DNA of 64,000 nucleotides from positions 2,170,001 through 2,234,000 of the forward strand of contig NZ_CP084296.1 in assembly GCF_020271745.1 (NCBI RefSeq). Direction: 5' to 3'. The notes under the pieces are model-generated. The model saw only the letters and a list, made by a program, of their open reading frames with translations, had not been told where the DNA came from and did no database searches. Of the stretch, positions 18,278-26,700 are shown piece after piece. The position numbers and the translations under genes were made by a program. The DNA is from Providencia alcalifaciens (lineage in GTDB: Bacteria > Pseudomonadota > Gammaproteobacteria > Enterobacterales > Enterobacteriaceae). The stretch's first letter is position 1. Each line of letters opens with the position of its first letter.

Positions 18278-18940
18278 TTAATAGCTGGCGCCATCCGTGC
18301 CATTTTGCCCGCCATTTGGCCCACCTTTGCCGCCTTTACCTGCTTGTCCTCCAATACCTGCATTCCCGCCATTTCCGCCATTACCACTACCGTCACCGTC
18401 TCCTCCATTACCACCATGACCACCATTGCTTCCTCCGTGTCCGCCATTGCCACCACTACCATTGACGGATCCGTTTCCTCCGTTACCCCCGTTACCTAGG
18501 CCATCCCCGTTGCCACCGTGTCCACCGTCACCACCCTGTACACCACCATTACCGCCATTGCCGCCATTTCCATTACTGCCGGGAGTCGCGTGGCCTCCAT
18601 GGTTGCCGTGACCATGACTGCCGCCGTTGCCACCATTTCCACCATGCTGACCATTGCCTCCTCTGCCGCCATTGCCACCGATTCCGCCATTACCGCCGTT
18701 TCCTCCACTGCCATTTTGTCCATGAGTTCCATTTATGCCATTTTCGGAAAAATGAAAATAATAATTTTGGCAATAAAAAGGAATGCAAAAAAGTGACTGA
18801 GAAATATTATCGATAATAATAGATTTATTTAAATGGAATGAATGGGGTTTATTAATGTGAAGGTTATTGGAATAGCTTAATGTGGGTGTCGCTGTAAAAA
18901 TTAAAATAGAAAAAAATTGAAATAGAGATTGATTAATCAT
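18278..18940 (-). CDS. Secreted Gly/Asn/His-rich repeat protein, 220 aa
   Basis: No named family is recognised. The ATG at 18940 is preferred over 18952 because GGAGG lies five bases upstream and the upstream ATG is part of that site. The first 22 residues (MINQSLFQFFSILIFTATPTLS) look like a signal peptide. Residues about 65-220 are an almost uninterrupted run of GGNGG, GGHGG, GGDGG and related triplets, with scattered His, Ser, Gln and Asp. Codon use in the repeat is mixed, so the repeat is maintained at the protein level. Such G-X-X periodicity suggests a polyglycine-II-type bundle, as in snow-flea antifreeze protein. It may be secreted or surface-located; function unknown. Confidence 0.75.
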   Translation of the reverse strand: MINQSLFQFFSILIFTATPTLSYSNNLHINKPHSFHLNKSIIIDNISQSLFCIPFYCQNYYFHFSENGINGTHGQNGSGGNGGNGGIGGNGGRGGNGQHGGNGGNGGSHGHGNHGGHATPGSNGNGGNGGNGGVQGGDGGHGGNGDGLGNGGNGGNGSVNGSGGNGGHGGSNGGHGGNGGDGDGSGNGGNGGNAGIGGQAGKGGKGGPNGGQNGTDGASY

Positions 18941-18952
18941 TGTTTCCTCCAT

Positions 18953-18974
18953 CCCCCTTCATATGTGAAGGGGG
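18953..18974 (-). other. Intercistronic hairpin between the two Gly-rich genes
   Basis: Perfect 9-bp stem CCCCCTTCA / TGAAGGGGG with a TATG loop. On the minus strand its 3' arm runs straight into the GGAGG ribosome site of the 220-aa gene. It could act as a partial terminator or RNA-stability element; no T run follows it. Confidence 0.6.
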
Positions 18975-18998
18975 AAATAATTAAATAATCGGGTTTAT

Positions 18999-19217
18999 TT
19001 AATTTCCATTACCGCCGTTTCCACCATTGCCTCCATGCCCGCCATTACCACCGCTTCCACCATGACCGCCATTGCCCCCGTGTCCACCGTTACCGCCATG
19101 TCCTCCGTTACTCCACAGATACTCGGTGGTTGTTTGTTGGGAGTCGGTTGGTATGGTCATGGAAAACGCAGATAAAGGGAATAATAGGGTGATTAAGACA
19201 GTAGAGATTTTACGCAT
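18999..19217 (-). CDS. Secreted Gly/His/Asn-rich small protein, 72 aa
   Basis: The first 19 residues (MRKISTVLITLLFPLSAFS) form a classic signal peptide. After a short polar spacer (MTIPTDSQQTTTEYLW) the rest is a tract of GGHGGN units, about 38 residues made of only Gly, His, Asn and one Ser. The ribosome site CGAGGAATT precedes the ATG. It lies 58 bases upstream of the 220-aa gene of the same type and strand and may be co-transcribed with it. The His-Gly-Gly pattern resembles insect Gly/His-rich antimicrobial peptides and could bind metal; both are inference. No database family is recognised. Confidence 0.75.
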   Translation of the reverse strand: MRKISTVLITLLFPLSAFSMTIPTDSQQTTTEYLWSNGGHGGNGGHGGNGGHGGSGGNGGHGGNGGNGGNGN

Positions 19218-19441
19218 ATAAATTCCTCGTTATAAAGTGAATTAATTAAACTGCAAATAAAGCTTAAATGACTCACTTAAATAATTAAAGAATGTTATCG
19301 ATTAATTAATAACTCAAATTTGTTTTGGGTGAATATAAAATAATAAACCAGAATGTTATTCGTTCGTTTGTATTTAAATTAAAGATAATAAATAGAAAGC
19401 TATCCCTTAAATATATTTTAAGGGATAGCGATAGAACGGGT

Positions 19442-20437
19442 TTAAATTGAATCTTCGAGGATCAGCTCAATGGCTTTTAATTCATCTTGGCTAAAATCAC
19501 GATTTTCCATCATGCCGAGTGCATCATCGATTTGGCTGATACGGCTTGCGCCGATAAGTACGGAAGTAATGCGGTCATGGCGCAGCAACCAAGCTAATGA
19601 CATCTGACTCAATTTTTGCCCACGATTTAAGGCTAATTCATTGAGTTTTTTAACTTTTGCTAAAATGGCAGAAGTAAGCCTTTCTGGCGGTAGTGATGGG
19701 TTACCTGCTGCGCGGGAATCAGCGGGAATGCCATTGAGATAGCGATCCGTTAAAATACCTCCGGCAAGTGGTGAGTAGGCAATCGAGCCGACACCTTCCT
19801 CTTCGAGCAAATCGAGGAGACCTTCTTCTGGGGTACGTTCTAACATGGAGTATTTAGGTTGGTGAATAAGGCAAGGGGTACCCAGTTGATCGAGTATACG
19901 GATAGCTTCTTGCGCGGTTTCTGCTGGGTAATTCGAAATTCCCACATAAAGCGCTTTACCTTGCCGAACGATCAAATCAAGGGCTGCCATGGTCTCTTCT
20001 AATGGAGTTTGAGGGTCAGGTCGATGGTGATAGAAAATATCCACATAATCGACCCCAATTCTTTTTAAACTTTGATTGAGGCTGGCAACTAAATATTTTT
20101 TACTGCCCCAATCACCATAAGGCCCTTCCCACATGGTGTAACCTGCTTTGGAGGAGATCACCATTTCATCGCGATAAGGACGAAAATCTTGTTGTAGGAT
20201 GCGGCCAAATTGTTGTTCTGCGGAGCCTGGAGGAGGGCCATAATTGTTGGCGAGATCAAAATGGGTGATCCCATGATCAAAGGCATGTTTTAACATCGCT
20301 CGACAGTTATCAATTGGCTTGTTGTCACCAAAATTATGCCAAAGCCCTAAAGAGACAAGGGGGAGCTTTAATCCACTCCGACCGCACTGACGATATTCCA
20401 TATCTGTGTAACGATGTGACGCAGCAGAATATGGCAT
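19442..20437 (-). CDS. yghZ: Aldo/keto reductase, YghZ (L-glyceraldehyde-3-P reductase) type
   Basis: This 331-aa protein is an aldo/keto reductase with the AKR tetrad region intact: D in HFDLANNYG (with the catalytic Tyr of NYGPPPG), Lys in ISSKAGY and His in IFYHHRPD. The signature LWHNFG near residue 32 and ANNYGPPPGSAE are typical of E. coli YghZ/Gpr (346 aa), which reduces L-glyceraldehyde-3-phosphate and methylglyoxal with NADPH. It is cytosolic. The gene is placed between thrC and yaaA, not its E. coli location, so the locus is an insertion relative to E. coli. The substrate is inferred from similarity. Confidence 0.88.
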   Translation of the reverse strand: MPYSAASHRYTDMEYRQCGRSGLKLPLVSLGLWHNFGDNKPIDNCRAMLKHAFDHGITHFDLANNYGPPPGSAEQQFGRILQQDFRPYRDEMVISSKAGYTMWEGPYGDWGSKKYLVASLNQSLKRIGVDYVDIFYHHRPDPQTPLEETMAALDLIVRQGKALYVGISNYPAETAQEAIRILDQLGTPCLIHQPKYSMLERTPEEGLLDLLEEEGVGSIAYSPLAGGILTDRYLNGIPADSRAAGNPSLPPERLTSAILAKVKKLNELALNRGQKLSQMSLAWLLRHDRITSVLIGASRISQIDDALGMMENRDFSQDELKAIELILEDSI

Positions 20438-20593
20438 GGCTCACCTCCAAAATAAATGGCAAAGATTTACTCGAATTTTGGCATAACGCTGTCGAGCTCA
20501 CTGGTGAAAGAATGCTATACAGCTTAAGAAATGATTATTTTATCGCCAGATTGTGACGGGGATTTGAAATAAGATATCGTATATTGAGTATGA

Positions 20594-20626
20594 GGCTTAT
20601 AGGGTGTGATGCATTCCCTATAAGCC
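20594..20626 (-). terminator. Hairpin between yaaA and the reductase gene
   Basis: Perfect 11-bp stem GGCTTATAGGG / CCCTATAAGCC with an 11-base loop, 18 bases after the yaaA stop on the minus strand. No clear T run follows, so it may be a weak terminator or RNA-stabilising hairpin. Confidence 0.5.
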
Positions 20627-20644
20627 AACAAAGTGAGTCTATGA

Positions 20645-21421
20645 TTAAGCTTGCTCAGGTCGAGTAAAGACTAATTCATTACCTTTCGACTGCGCTTGAT
20701 CAAATTGGTAGCCTTCTAAATTAAAGTCAGATAGCTGTTCGGATTTAGTCAGTTTATTTTGAATAATAAAACGGCTCATTAATCCGCGAGCTTTCTTTGC
20801 ATAAAAACTGATGACTTTATATTTACCGTTTTTCTCATCTAAGAAAACGGGTTTAATAATTTCAGCGTCCAATTTTTTGGTATTCACAGACTTAAAATAT
20901 TCATCAGAAGCTAAATTAACGAGGATATTATCCCCTTGCGCTGCCAGTGCTTTATTTAAATGCTGAGTGATGATATCTCCCCAAAATTCATATAAATCTT
21001 TGCCACGACTGTTTTTAAGGCGAATCCCCATTTCTAAGCGATAAGGCTGCATTAAGTCTAATGGACGCAGCACACCATACAGACCAGACAACATACGTAA
21101 ATGTTGCTGAGCAAATTCAAAATCAGCGGGAGAAAACGTTTCGGCTTGCATGCCGGTATACACGTCCCCTTTGAAGGCGAGGATGGCTTGGCGTGCATTA
21201 TCTGGGGAAAAGTTTGGTTGCCATTCACCAAAACGCGCCGCATTCAGCCCTGCAAGTTTATCGCTAATTTTCATTAAGCTTGCGATATCCGCTGGCGTGA
21301 GTTTTCGGCATGCTTTAATCAGTTTTTCAGACTCAGAGAGTAGCTCGGGTTGAGTAAAAGTGTCGATGGTGAGCGGGCTTTCGTAGTCTAATGTCTTGGC
21401 AGGTGAAATAGTAATCAGCAT
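20645..21421 (-). CDS. yaaA: Peroxide stress protein YaaA
   Basis: The product is 258 aa, as in E. coli, of the YaaA/DUF328 family. It starts [17 protein letters not shown] and has the conserved [12 protein letters not shown] and [15 protein letters not shown] segments. YaaA limits free intracellular iron during hydrogen peroxide stress and has a DNA-binding fold. It is cytosolic. The neighbour yaaJ of E. coli is absent; a repeat-rich 489-bp gap separates it from divergent talB. Confidence 0.94.
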   Translation of the reverse strand: MLITISPAKTLDYESPLTIDTFTQPELLSESEKLIKACRKLTPADIASLMKISDKLAGLNAARFGEWQPNFSPDNARQAILAFKGDVYTGMQAETFSPADFEFAQQHLRMLSGLYGVLRPLDLMQPYRLEMGIRLKNSRGKDLYEFWGDIITQHLNKALAAQGDNILVNLASDEYFKSVNTKKLDAEIIKPVFLDEKNGKYKVISFYAKKARGLMSRFIIQNKLTKSEQLSDFNLEGYQFDQAQSKGNELVFTRPEQA

Positions 21422-21551
21422 AACTTGACCCTTGTGAAAGTAGAATTATTGCCTACTGTAGCAAAAAATTAATTAGAATGGTGAATTGCTGCAATAAGTA
21501 GATTCCATTTTCATTGTTTGCTCTACTGGTTTAATAATTTATAGGAGCTAA

Positions 21552-21638
21552 ATGGATTCAGTTTTAAATTCTGCTGCGAAAACGATTGCTGATCAAATAG
21601 TTGCTTTCCAAGAGATTTCCTCGCTTGCAGCAACGTAG
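21552..21638 (+). CDS. Possible small protein (28 aa) upstream of talB
   Basis: ATG at 21552 is preceded by AGGAG at 21543-21547 and opens a 28-codon frame (MDSVLNSAAKTIADQIVAF continuing to SSLAAT). The sequence would form an amphipathic helix. It lies in the yaaA-talB gap just before the palindromic repeats. It could be a small protein, a talB leader peptide or the remnant of a larger gene. No family is recognised. Confidence 0.3.
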   Translation: MDSVLNSAAKTIADQIVAFQEISSLAAT

Positions 21639-21702
21639 ATGCGTGATATTATCATGGGACGGTGCGGCGCTAGCCTCAATTCCTTAATAATACACAAAGT
21701 AG

Positions 21703-21757
21703 TTTAAGTTGCAGAAGTGTGGCTAATCAGTGTAGCCAACACCCCTACAACTCGAAG
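21703..21757. repeat. Palindromic repeat, short copy upstream of talB
   Basis: An imperfect inverted repeat: TTTAAGTTGCAG-AAGTGTGGCT pairs with AGCCAACACCCCTACAACTCGAA. Its right half is repeated almost exactly at 21857-21880 in the adjacent full copy, and both are followed by a CGGGT(T/A)TA sequence. It lacks the inner CCTAGG core, just as the short copy at 743 does. Confidence 0.65.
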
Positions 21758-21780
21758 CATGGCGGGTTTACCCTAAATAA

Positions 21781-21879
21781 TTCAAGTTGTAGGTAGGCGG
21801 CAAGAGAACGAATTCCTAGGAGCATACATAAGTATGTGACTAGGGTGAGTGAATGTAGCCAACACCCCTACAACTTGAA
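21781..21879. repeat. Palindromic repeat, full copy upstream of talB
   Basis: Outer arms TTCAAGTTGTAGG (21781-21793) and CCTACAACTTGAA (21867-21879) are perfect complements of 13 bp. An inner hairpin at 21815-21845 has CCTAG/CTAGG and CATAC/GTATG arms, the same core found inverted at 642-674. It ends 31 bases before the talB start and so would be part of the talB 5' untranslated region if transcription starts upstream of it. Confidence 0.8.
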
Positions 21880-21910
21880 GTATGACGGGTATAACAACGA
21901 GATTAAAGAA

Positions 21911-22864
21911 ATGACCGACAAACTAACCTCCTTACGTAGTCTGACAACTGTTGTTGCCGACACTGGCGACATCGAAGCGATGAAGCTGTACAAACCACAA
22001 GATGCGACGACTAACCCATCGCTGATTTTAAATGCTGCACAAATTCCTGAGTACCGTAAATTAATTGATGAAGCGGTAGAGTGGGCGCGTAAGCAAAGCG
22101 ATAACCGTGAACAACAAGTTGTTGATGCATGTGACAAACTGGCTGTTAATATCGGTTTAGAAATTCTAAAATTAGTTCCAGGTCGTATTTCAACAGAAGT
22201 TGATGCACGTCTTTCTTATGATGAAGAAGCGTGTATTACTAAAGCTCGCCGTCTGATGAAAATGTACAACGAAGCTGGTATCAGCAACGATCGCATTTTG
22301 ATCAAATTAGCCTCTACTTGGCAGGGTATCCGCGCGGCGGAAAAACTGGAAAAAGAAGGCATTAACTGTAACTTAACTTTATTATTCTCTTTTGCTCAAG
22401 CGCGTGCTTGTGCGGAAGCTGGTGTTTACCTGATCTCTCCATTCGTAGGTCGTATCCTTGACTGGTACAAAGCAAACACAGATAAAAAAGAGTTTGCTGC
22501 ACATGAAGATCCAGGCGTGGTTTCTGTTACTGAAATCTACAACTTCTATAAAGCACATGGTTATAAAACCGTCGTGATGGGCGCAAGCTTCCGTAACGTG
22601 GGTGAAATCATTGAGCTGGCAGGTTGTGACCGTCTGACTATCTCTCCAGCACTGCTGAAAGAGCTGTCTGAATCACAAGGCGAACTGGTTTGTAAACTGA
22701 AAGATGAAGGTAAAACTCAAGAGCCAGGCGCTAAACTGACTGAGGCTGAGTTCTACTGGCAGCATAATCAAGATCCAATGGCGGTTGATAAACTGTCTGA
22801 CGGTATCCGTAAGTTTGCTGTAGACCAAGAAAAACTGGAAAAAATGATTGCAGCGCTGCTGTAA
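21911..22864 (+). CDS. talB: Transaldolase B
   Basis: The product is 317 aa, the E. coli TalB length. The start at 21911 gives [20 protein letters not shown], matching the family; an in-frame upstream start at 21836 lies inside the palindromic repeat and is rejected. Schiff-base lysine K132 lies in [13 protein letters not shown]; the DATTNPS motif is at 31-37. It transfers a dihydroxyacetone unit between sedoheptulose-7-P and glyceraldehyde-3-P in the non-oxidative pentose phosphate pathway. The ribosome site is weak (ACGAG). Confidence 0.96.
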   Translation: MTDKLTSLRSLTTVVADTGDIEAMKLYKPQDATTNPSLILNAAQIPEYRKLIDEAVEWARKQSDNREQQVVDACDKLAVNIGLEILKLVPGRISTEVDARLSYDEEACITKARRLMKMYNEAGISNDRILIKLASTWQGIRAAEKLEKEGINCNLTLLFSFAQARACAEAGVYLISPFVGRILDWYKANTDKKEFAAHEDPGVVSVTEIYNFYKAHGYKTVVMGASFRNVGEIIELAGCDRLTISPALLKELSESQGELVCKLKDEGKTQEPGAKLTEAEFYWQHNQDPMAVDKLSDGIRKFAVDQEKLEKMIAALL

Positions 22865-22893
22865 TTATCATTTGTCACCATTTTTCGTTAAAG

Positions 22894-22920
22894 GCCCAGT
22901 CAACTGACTGGGCTTTTTTT
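22894..22920 (+). terminator. talB terminator
   Basis: Stem GCCCAGTCA / TGACTGGGC with a tight loop and a run of seven T, 30 bases after the talB stop. Confidence 0.9.
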
Positions 22921-23097
22921 ATGCTGTTTTTTCATTGATTAAACTCTCAATTCCACATTTCGACACAAACACGACGCTGTCAGGCATTCGACTTAATGGT
23001 ATGATGCACCATGTTTATCATTATTGGCTTGGTATTAATTAAGTTAGTATTTCCTCGCCAAATGAACGAATTTAAATGATTAATTTTTGAGGTTTGT

Positions 23098-23682
23098 ATG
23101 AATGAGTTGCGCATAGGTCTGGTGTCGGTTTCTGATCGTGCTTCAGGCGGTATCTATGAAGATAAAGGGATCCCAGCACTGGAGGAGTGGCTAACGAAAA
23201 CCATCACCACCCCTTTTCGTTTAGAAACTCGCTTGATCCCTGATGAGCAAGTCATGATAGAGCAAACGTTGTGTGAGCTGGTGGATGAATTTTCCTGTCA
23301 TTTAGTCCTGACCACAGGTGGTACGGGTCCTGCTCGCCGAGATGTCACTCCAGACGCAACCCTTGCGGTTGCTGATCGTGAAATGCCTGGGTTTGGTGAG
23401 CAGATGCGCCAAATTAGCCTGAAGTTCGTGCCGACAGCGATTTTGTCTCGTCAAGTTGGCGTGATCCGCAATCAGTCACTGATTTTAAACTTACCGGGAC
23501 AGCCAAAGGCGATTGCTGAAACCTTAGAAGGGCTGAAAGATAAAGAAGGAAATGTATTGGTATCCGGCATTTTTGCGAGTGTGCCATACTGCATTCAATT
23601 ACTTGATGGTCCATATATTGAAACAGACGAAAGCATCGTTAAAGCTTTCCGTCCAAAGTCTGCTATTCGCACTACCGAGTAA
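23098..23682 (+). CDS. mog: Molybdopterin adenylyltransferase
   Basis: The 194-aa product matches MogA (195 aa in E. coli). It has the MoCF-fold motif LTTGGTGPARRDVTPDAT near residues 76-95 and the second conserved GQPKAIAETLEGL segment near 133. It activates molybdopterin by adenylation before molybdenum insertion. Start ATG at 23098 with TTGAGG upstream. talB-mog-satP is the E. coli order. Confidence 0.95.
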   Translation: MNELRIGLVSVSDRASGGIYEDKGIPALEEWLTKTITTPFRLETRLIPDEQVMIEQTLCELVDEFSCHLVLTTGGTGPARRDVTPDATLAVADREMPGFGEQMRQISLKFVPTAILSRQVGVIRNQSLILNLPGQPKAIAETLEGLKDKEGNVLVSGIFASVPYCIQLLDGPYIETDESIVKAFRPKSAIRTTE

Positions 23683-23695
23683 TCTCGTCTAAAAA

Positions 23696-23723
23696 ATCAG
23701 GCAGAACGTCACGTCTGCCTGAT
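23696..23723. terminator. Bidirectional terminator mog/satP
   Basis: Stem ATCAGGCAG / CTGCCTGAT (9 bp, perfect) extended by inner ACGT pairing, with A-rich left and T-rich right flanks, between convergent mog and satP. Confidence 0.8.
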
Positions 23724-23756
23724 AATTTTCGTTACAACTTTTATCAATCTTAGAAA

Positions 23757-24323
23757 TTAGCTACGTTGGCCAATTGGCAGGATGGTTTTGCCATATTGCT
23801 CATTTAAGATCTCAGCAACAGCCAAATAGAATGCGCTCGCACCGCAGATAATTCCTTCATAGCCCGCATATTGAAGCAGCGTGGCATTGTTGGTCAAATT
23901 ACCTACTGCTAACATTGCAAACAGTACGGTTAAGCTGCCGAAGATAAATTGCAGCACGAAATTTGCTTTGAAGGTGCCTAAGAACATAAAGAAAGTAAAG
24001 ATCCCCCATAAAAGCAGGAACACCCCTAAAAATGCAGGGTCAGTTGCTTCGGCTAATCCCATGGTCGGTAAAAACAGTAGACCGACTAACGCAAGCCAAA
24101 AGAAGCCGTAAGAGGTAAATGCAGTCGCACCGAACGTATTGCCTTTCTTATATTCAATAAGCCCAGCAATCACTTGCGCGATACCACCATAGAAAATTCC
24201 CATACTTAAAATTACAGATGAGAGAGGGAAAAAGCCTGCATTGTGAATATTCAGCAGGATTGTTGTCATACCAAAGCCCAATAAACCGAGTGGGCCTGGA
24301 TTGGCAAGCGAACTAGATTGCAT
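23757..24323 (-). CDS. satP: Succinate-acetate/proton symporter SatP
   Basis: At 188 aa from ATG 24323 the product has the exact E. coli SatP (YaaH) length. The ribosome site AGAGG is five bases upstream; a start at 24353 would add ten unconserved residues. It has six predicted membrane segments, the family signature NPGPLGLLGFGMTTILLN near residues 7-24 (NPAPLGL in AceTr proteins) and FFWLALVGLLFLP. It is an inner-membrane acetate and succinate transporter of the GPR1/FUN34/YaaH family. Confidence 0.93.
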   Translation of the reverse strand: MQSSSLANPGPLGLLGFGMTTILLNIHNAGFFPLSSVILSMGIFYGGIAQVIAGLIEYKKGNTFGATAFTSYGFFWLALVGLLFLPTMGLAEATDPAFLGVFLLLWGIFTFFMFLGTFKANFVLQFIFGSLTVLFAMLAVGNLTNNATLLQYAGYEGIICGASAFYLAVAEILNEQYGKTILPIGQRS

Positions 24324-24480
24324 ATAACCTCTGGTAAAGTATTTAAAAATCAAATAGATATGGTGAATATTTGTAGCCCCATAGAAGGGGGAGGCGCATA
24401 ATACGCAGTTTTAATTGTCGAAACAATGATCAAGAGACGGGTTTTTTTGCATTAAATGTAAAACTTTTTTAGTTTTCCCC

Positions 24481-24508
24481 CTTGATGAATGAATTTGTGA
24501 CCCCATCT
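24481..24508 (+). promoter_or_regulatory. Sigma-32 heat-shock promoter P1 of dnaK
   Basis: CTTGATG (-35) and CCCCATCT (-10) are separated by 13 bases, matching the sigma-32 consensus and closely resembling E. coli dnaK P1 (CCCCCTTGATG ... CCCCAT). It lies 169 bases before the dnaK ATG. Confidence 0.9.
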
Positions 24509-24546
24509 TTAAGACATCAACAGTTATCAATCTAAATTATTGCGAA

Positions 24547-24583
24547 TTGCAAAAAAAAATTAAGGTTGCAAAAAAAATTAAGG
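24547..24583 (+). repeat. Tandem 18/19-bp repeat in the dnaK leader
   Basis: Two direct copies of TTGC-A(n)-TTAAGG differ by one A (19 and 18 bases) and a third copy starts with TTG. They lie between the two candidate heat-shock promoters. The function is unknown; slippage or a local duplication is likely. Confidence 0.7.
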
Positions 24584-24599
24584 TTGAAGTAAAAACTCC

Positions 24600-24627
24600 C
24601 TTGAAAATGAAATATTGAGCCTTATAT
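24600..24627 (+). promoter_or_regulatory. Candidate second sigma-32 promoter P2 of dnaK
   Basis: CTTGAAA (-35) and CCTTATAT (-10) with a 13-base spacer fit the sigma-32 pattern, with a weaker -10 than P1. Tandem heat-shock promoters are also known before E. coli dnaK. Confidence 0.55.
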
Positions 24628-24676
24628 AGATTGATATCGAAATTAAATGAAAAGAATTCCTTTGGAGGCGTTTTAA

Positions 24677-26590
24677 ATGGGTAAAATTATTGGTATCGAT
24701 TTAGGTACAACTAACTCATGCGTTGCAATTATGGATGGCACTACTGCACGTGTTCTTGAGAACAGCGAGGGTGATAGAACTACTCCTTCCATCATTGCGT
24801 ATACACAAGATGGTGAAATTTTAGTTGGTCAGCCAGCAAAACGTCAGGCTGTAACTAACCCAGAAAATACATTATTTGCGATCAAACGTTTGATCGGTCG
24901 TCGTTTCCAAGACGAAGAAGTTCAGCGCGACGTATCTATCATGCCATACAAAATTGTAGCGGCTGATAACGGTGATGCGTGGTTAGATGTGAAAGGCCAA
25001 AAAATGGCACCACCACAAGTTTCTGCTGAAGTGCTGAAAAAAATGAAGAAAACAGCGGAAGACTATCTGGGTGAACCAGTAACTGAAGCAGTTATCACTG
25101 TTCCAGCTTACTTTAACGATGCTCAGCGTCAAGCAACTAAAGATGCGGGTCGTATCGCTGGTTTAGAAGTAAAACGTATCATCAACGAACCAACAGCAGC
25201 AGCGCTGGCTTACGGTTTAGATAGAGAAGTTGGCAACCGTACTATCGCGGTTTACGACTTAGGTGGTGGTACATTCGACTTATCCATCATCGAAATCGAT
25301 GAAGTTGATGGCGAAAAAACCTATGAAGTTCTGGCAACCAACGGTGACACTCACTTAGGTGGTGAAGACTTCGATACTCGTTTAATCAACTACTTAGTTG
25401 ACGAGTTTAAGAAAGAGCAAGGTGTTGATCTGCGTAACGATCCACTGGCAATGCAACGTCTGAAAGAGTCTGCTGAAAAAGCAAAAATTGAGCTGTCTTC
25501 TGCTCAACAAACTGACGTTAACCTGCCATACATCACTGCGGATGCGACAGGTCCAAAACACATGAACATCAAAGTGACTCGTGCAAAACTGGAGTCACTG
25601 GTAGAAGATTTAGTTAAACGTTCTATGGAGCCAGTTAAAGTTGCTCTGCAAGACGCTGGTTTAAGCGTAGGTGACATCAACGACGTTATCTTAGTTGGTG
25701 GTCAGACTCGTATGCCAATGGTTCAGAAAGTTGTTGCTGATTTCTTTGGTAAAGAGCCACGTAAAGACGTGAACCCAGACGAAGCCGTTGCAATGGGTGC
25801 AGCAGTACAAGGTGGTGTATTAGCGGGTGATGTTAAAGACGTTCTGTTACTTGACGTAACTCCACTGTCTTTAGGTATCGAAACCATGGGTGGCGTGATG
25901 ACTTCGTTAATTTCGAAGAACACCACAATCCCAACTAAACACAGCCAAGTGTTCTCTACTGCGGAAGATAACCAAGCAGCCGTGACCATTCACGTACTGC
26001 AAGGTGAGCGTAAACGTGCGAGTGATAACAAATCACTGGGTCAGTTTAACTTAGATGGTATTCAAGCTGCGCCACGCGGTATGCCACAAATCGAAGTGAC
26101 TTTTGACATCGATGCGGATGGTATCCTGCACGTTTCTGCTAAAGACAAAAACAGCGGCCGTGAGCAAAACATCACCATTAAGGCGTCTTCTGGTCTGAAC
26201 GACGAAGAAATCGAAAAAATGGTACGTGATGCAGAAGCTAACGCTGAAGCAGACCGTAAATTCGAAGAGTTAGTACAGACTCGTAACCAAGCTGACCAGC
26301 TGGTTCACGGTACTCGTAAACAAATCGAAGAAGCCGGTGACAAATTACCCGCTGAAGATAAAGCAAACATCGAAAAAGCGACATCTGAACTAGAAGCCGC
26401 AGCGAAAGGTGAAGATAAAGCAGATATCGAAGCGAAAATCCAAGCGCTGGTAACGGCATCTGCAAAACTTCTGGAAATTGCACAGCAACAAGCTCAAGCG
26501 GGCGCTGCGGGTGCAGGTGCAGAAGCGAAGAAAGATGACGATGTTGTTGACGCTGAATTCGAAGAAGTTAACGACAAAGACAAAAAATAA
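24677..26590 (+). CDS. dnaK: Molecular chaperone DnaK (Hsp70)
   Basis: The product is 637 aa (E. coli 638). The N-terminal ATPase begins [17 protein letters not shown], includes phosphate-loop [10 protein letters not shown] near residue 195 and the [11 protein letters not shown] linker near residue 393. The substrate-binding and lid domains follow, ending with acidic [11 protein letters not shown]. It is the main cytosolic Hsp70, working with DnaJ and GrpE. The ribosome site is TTTGGAGG. Codon use is highly biased, as expected for an abundant protein. Confidence 0.98.
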   Translation: MGKIIGIDLGTTNSCVAIMDGTTARVLENSEGDRTTPSIIAYTQDGEILVGQPAKRQAVTNPENTLFAIKRLIGRRFQDEEVQRDVSIMPYKIVAADNGDAWLDVKGQKMAPPQVSAEVLKKMKKTAEDYLGEPVTEAVITVPAYFNDAQRQATKDAGRIAGLEVKRIINEPTAAALAYGLDREVGNRTIAVYDLGGGTFDLSIIEIDEVDGEKTYEVLATNGDTHLGGEDFDTRLINYLVDEFKKEQGVDLRNDPLAMQRLKESAEKAKIELSSAQQTDVNLPYITADATGPKHMNIKVTRAKLESLVEDLVKRSMEPVKVALQDAGLSVGDINDVILVGGQTRMPMVQKVVADFFGKEPRKDVNPDEAVAMGAAVQGGVLAGDVKDVLLLDVTPLSLGIETMGGVMTSLISKNTTIPTKHSQVFSTAEDNQAAVTIHVLQGERKRASDNKSLGQFNLDGIQAAPRGMPQIEVTFDIDADGILHVSAKDKNSGREQNITIKASSGLNDEEIEKMVRDAEANAEADRKFEELVQTRNQADQLVHGTRKQIEEAGDKLPAEDKANIEKATSELEAAAKGEDKADIEAKIQALVTASAKLLEIAQQQAQAGAAGAGAEAKKDDDVVDAEFEEVNDKDKK

Positions 26591-26645
26591 GGCCCTTAGC
26601 GGGCACAGTGACTATCGCAATAATGTTAAATAGTGACTGATACCG

Positions 26646-26679
26646 GACACGGGCGTCGAGGGAACTCTGCGCCCGTGTC
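26646..26679 (+). other. dnaK-dnaJ intercistronic hairpin
   Basis: Stem GACACGGGCG / CGCCCGTGTC (10 bp, perfect) with a 14-base loop, no T run. It probably adjusts the DnaK:DnaJ ratio through RNA processing or partial termination. Confidence 0.65.
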
Positions 26680-26700
26680 TGCATGTTAAGGGAAAAATAA

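Noticed and set aside
18426-18796. Pro-rich and Thr/Ile-rich frames on the plus strand
   Set aside because: They are mirror translations of the Gly-rich gene on the minus strand and have no ribosome sites.
18278-19110. Short regularly spaced repeats that could suggest a CRISPR array or minisatellite
   Set aside because: The repeats are 6-9 bases of coding triplets for Gly-Gly-X with mixed third positions; no fixed repeat-spacer pattern exists.
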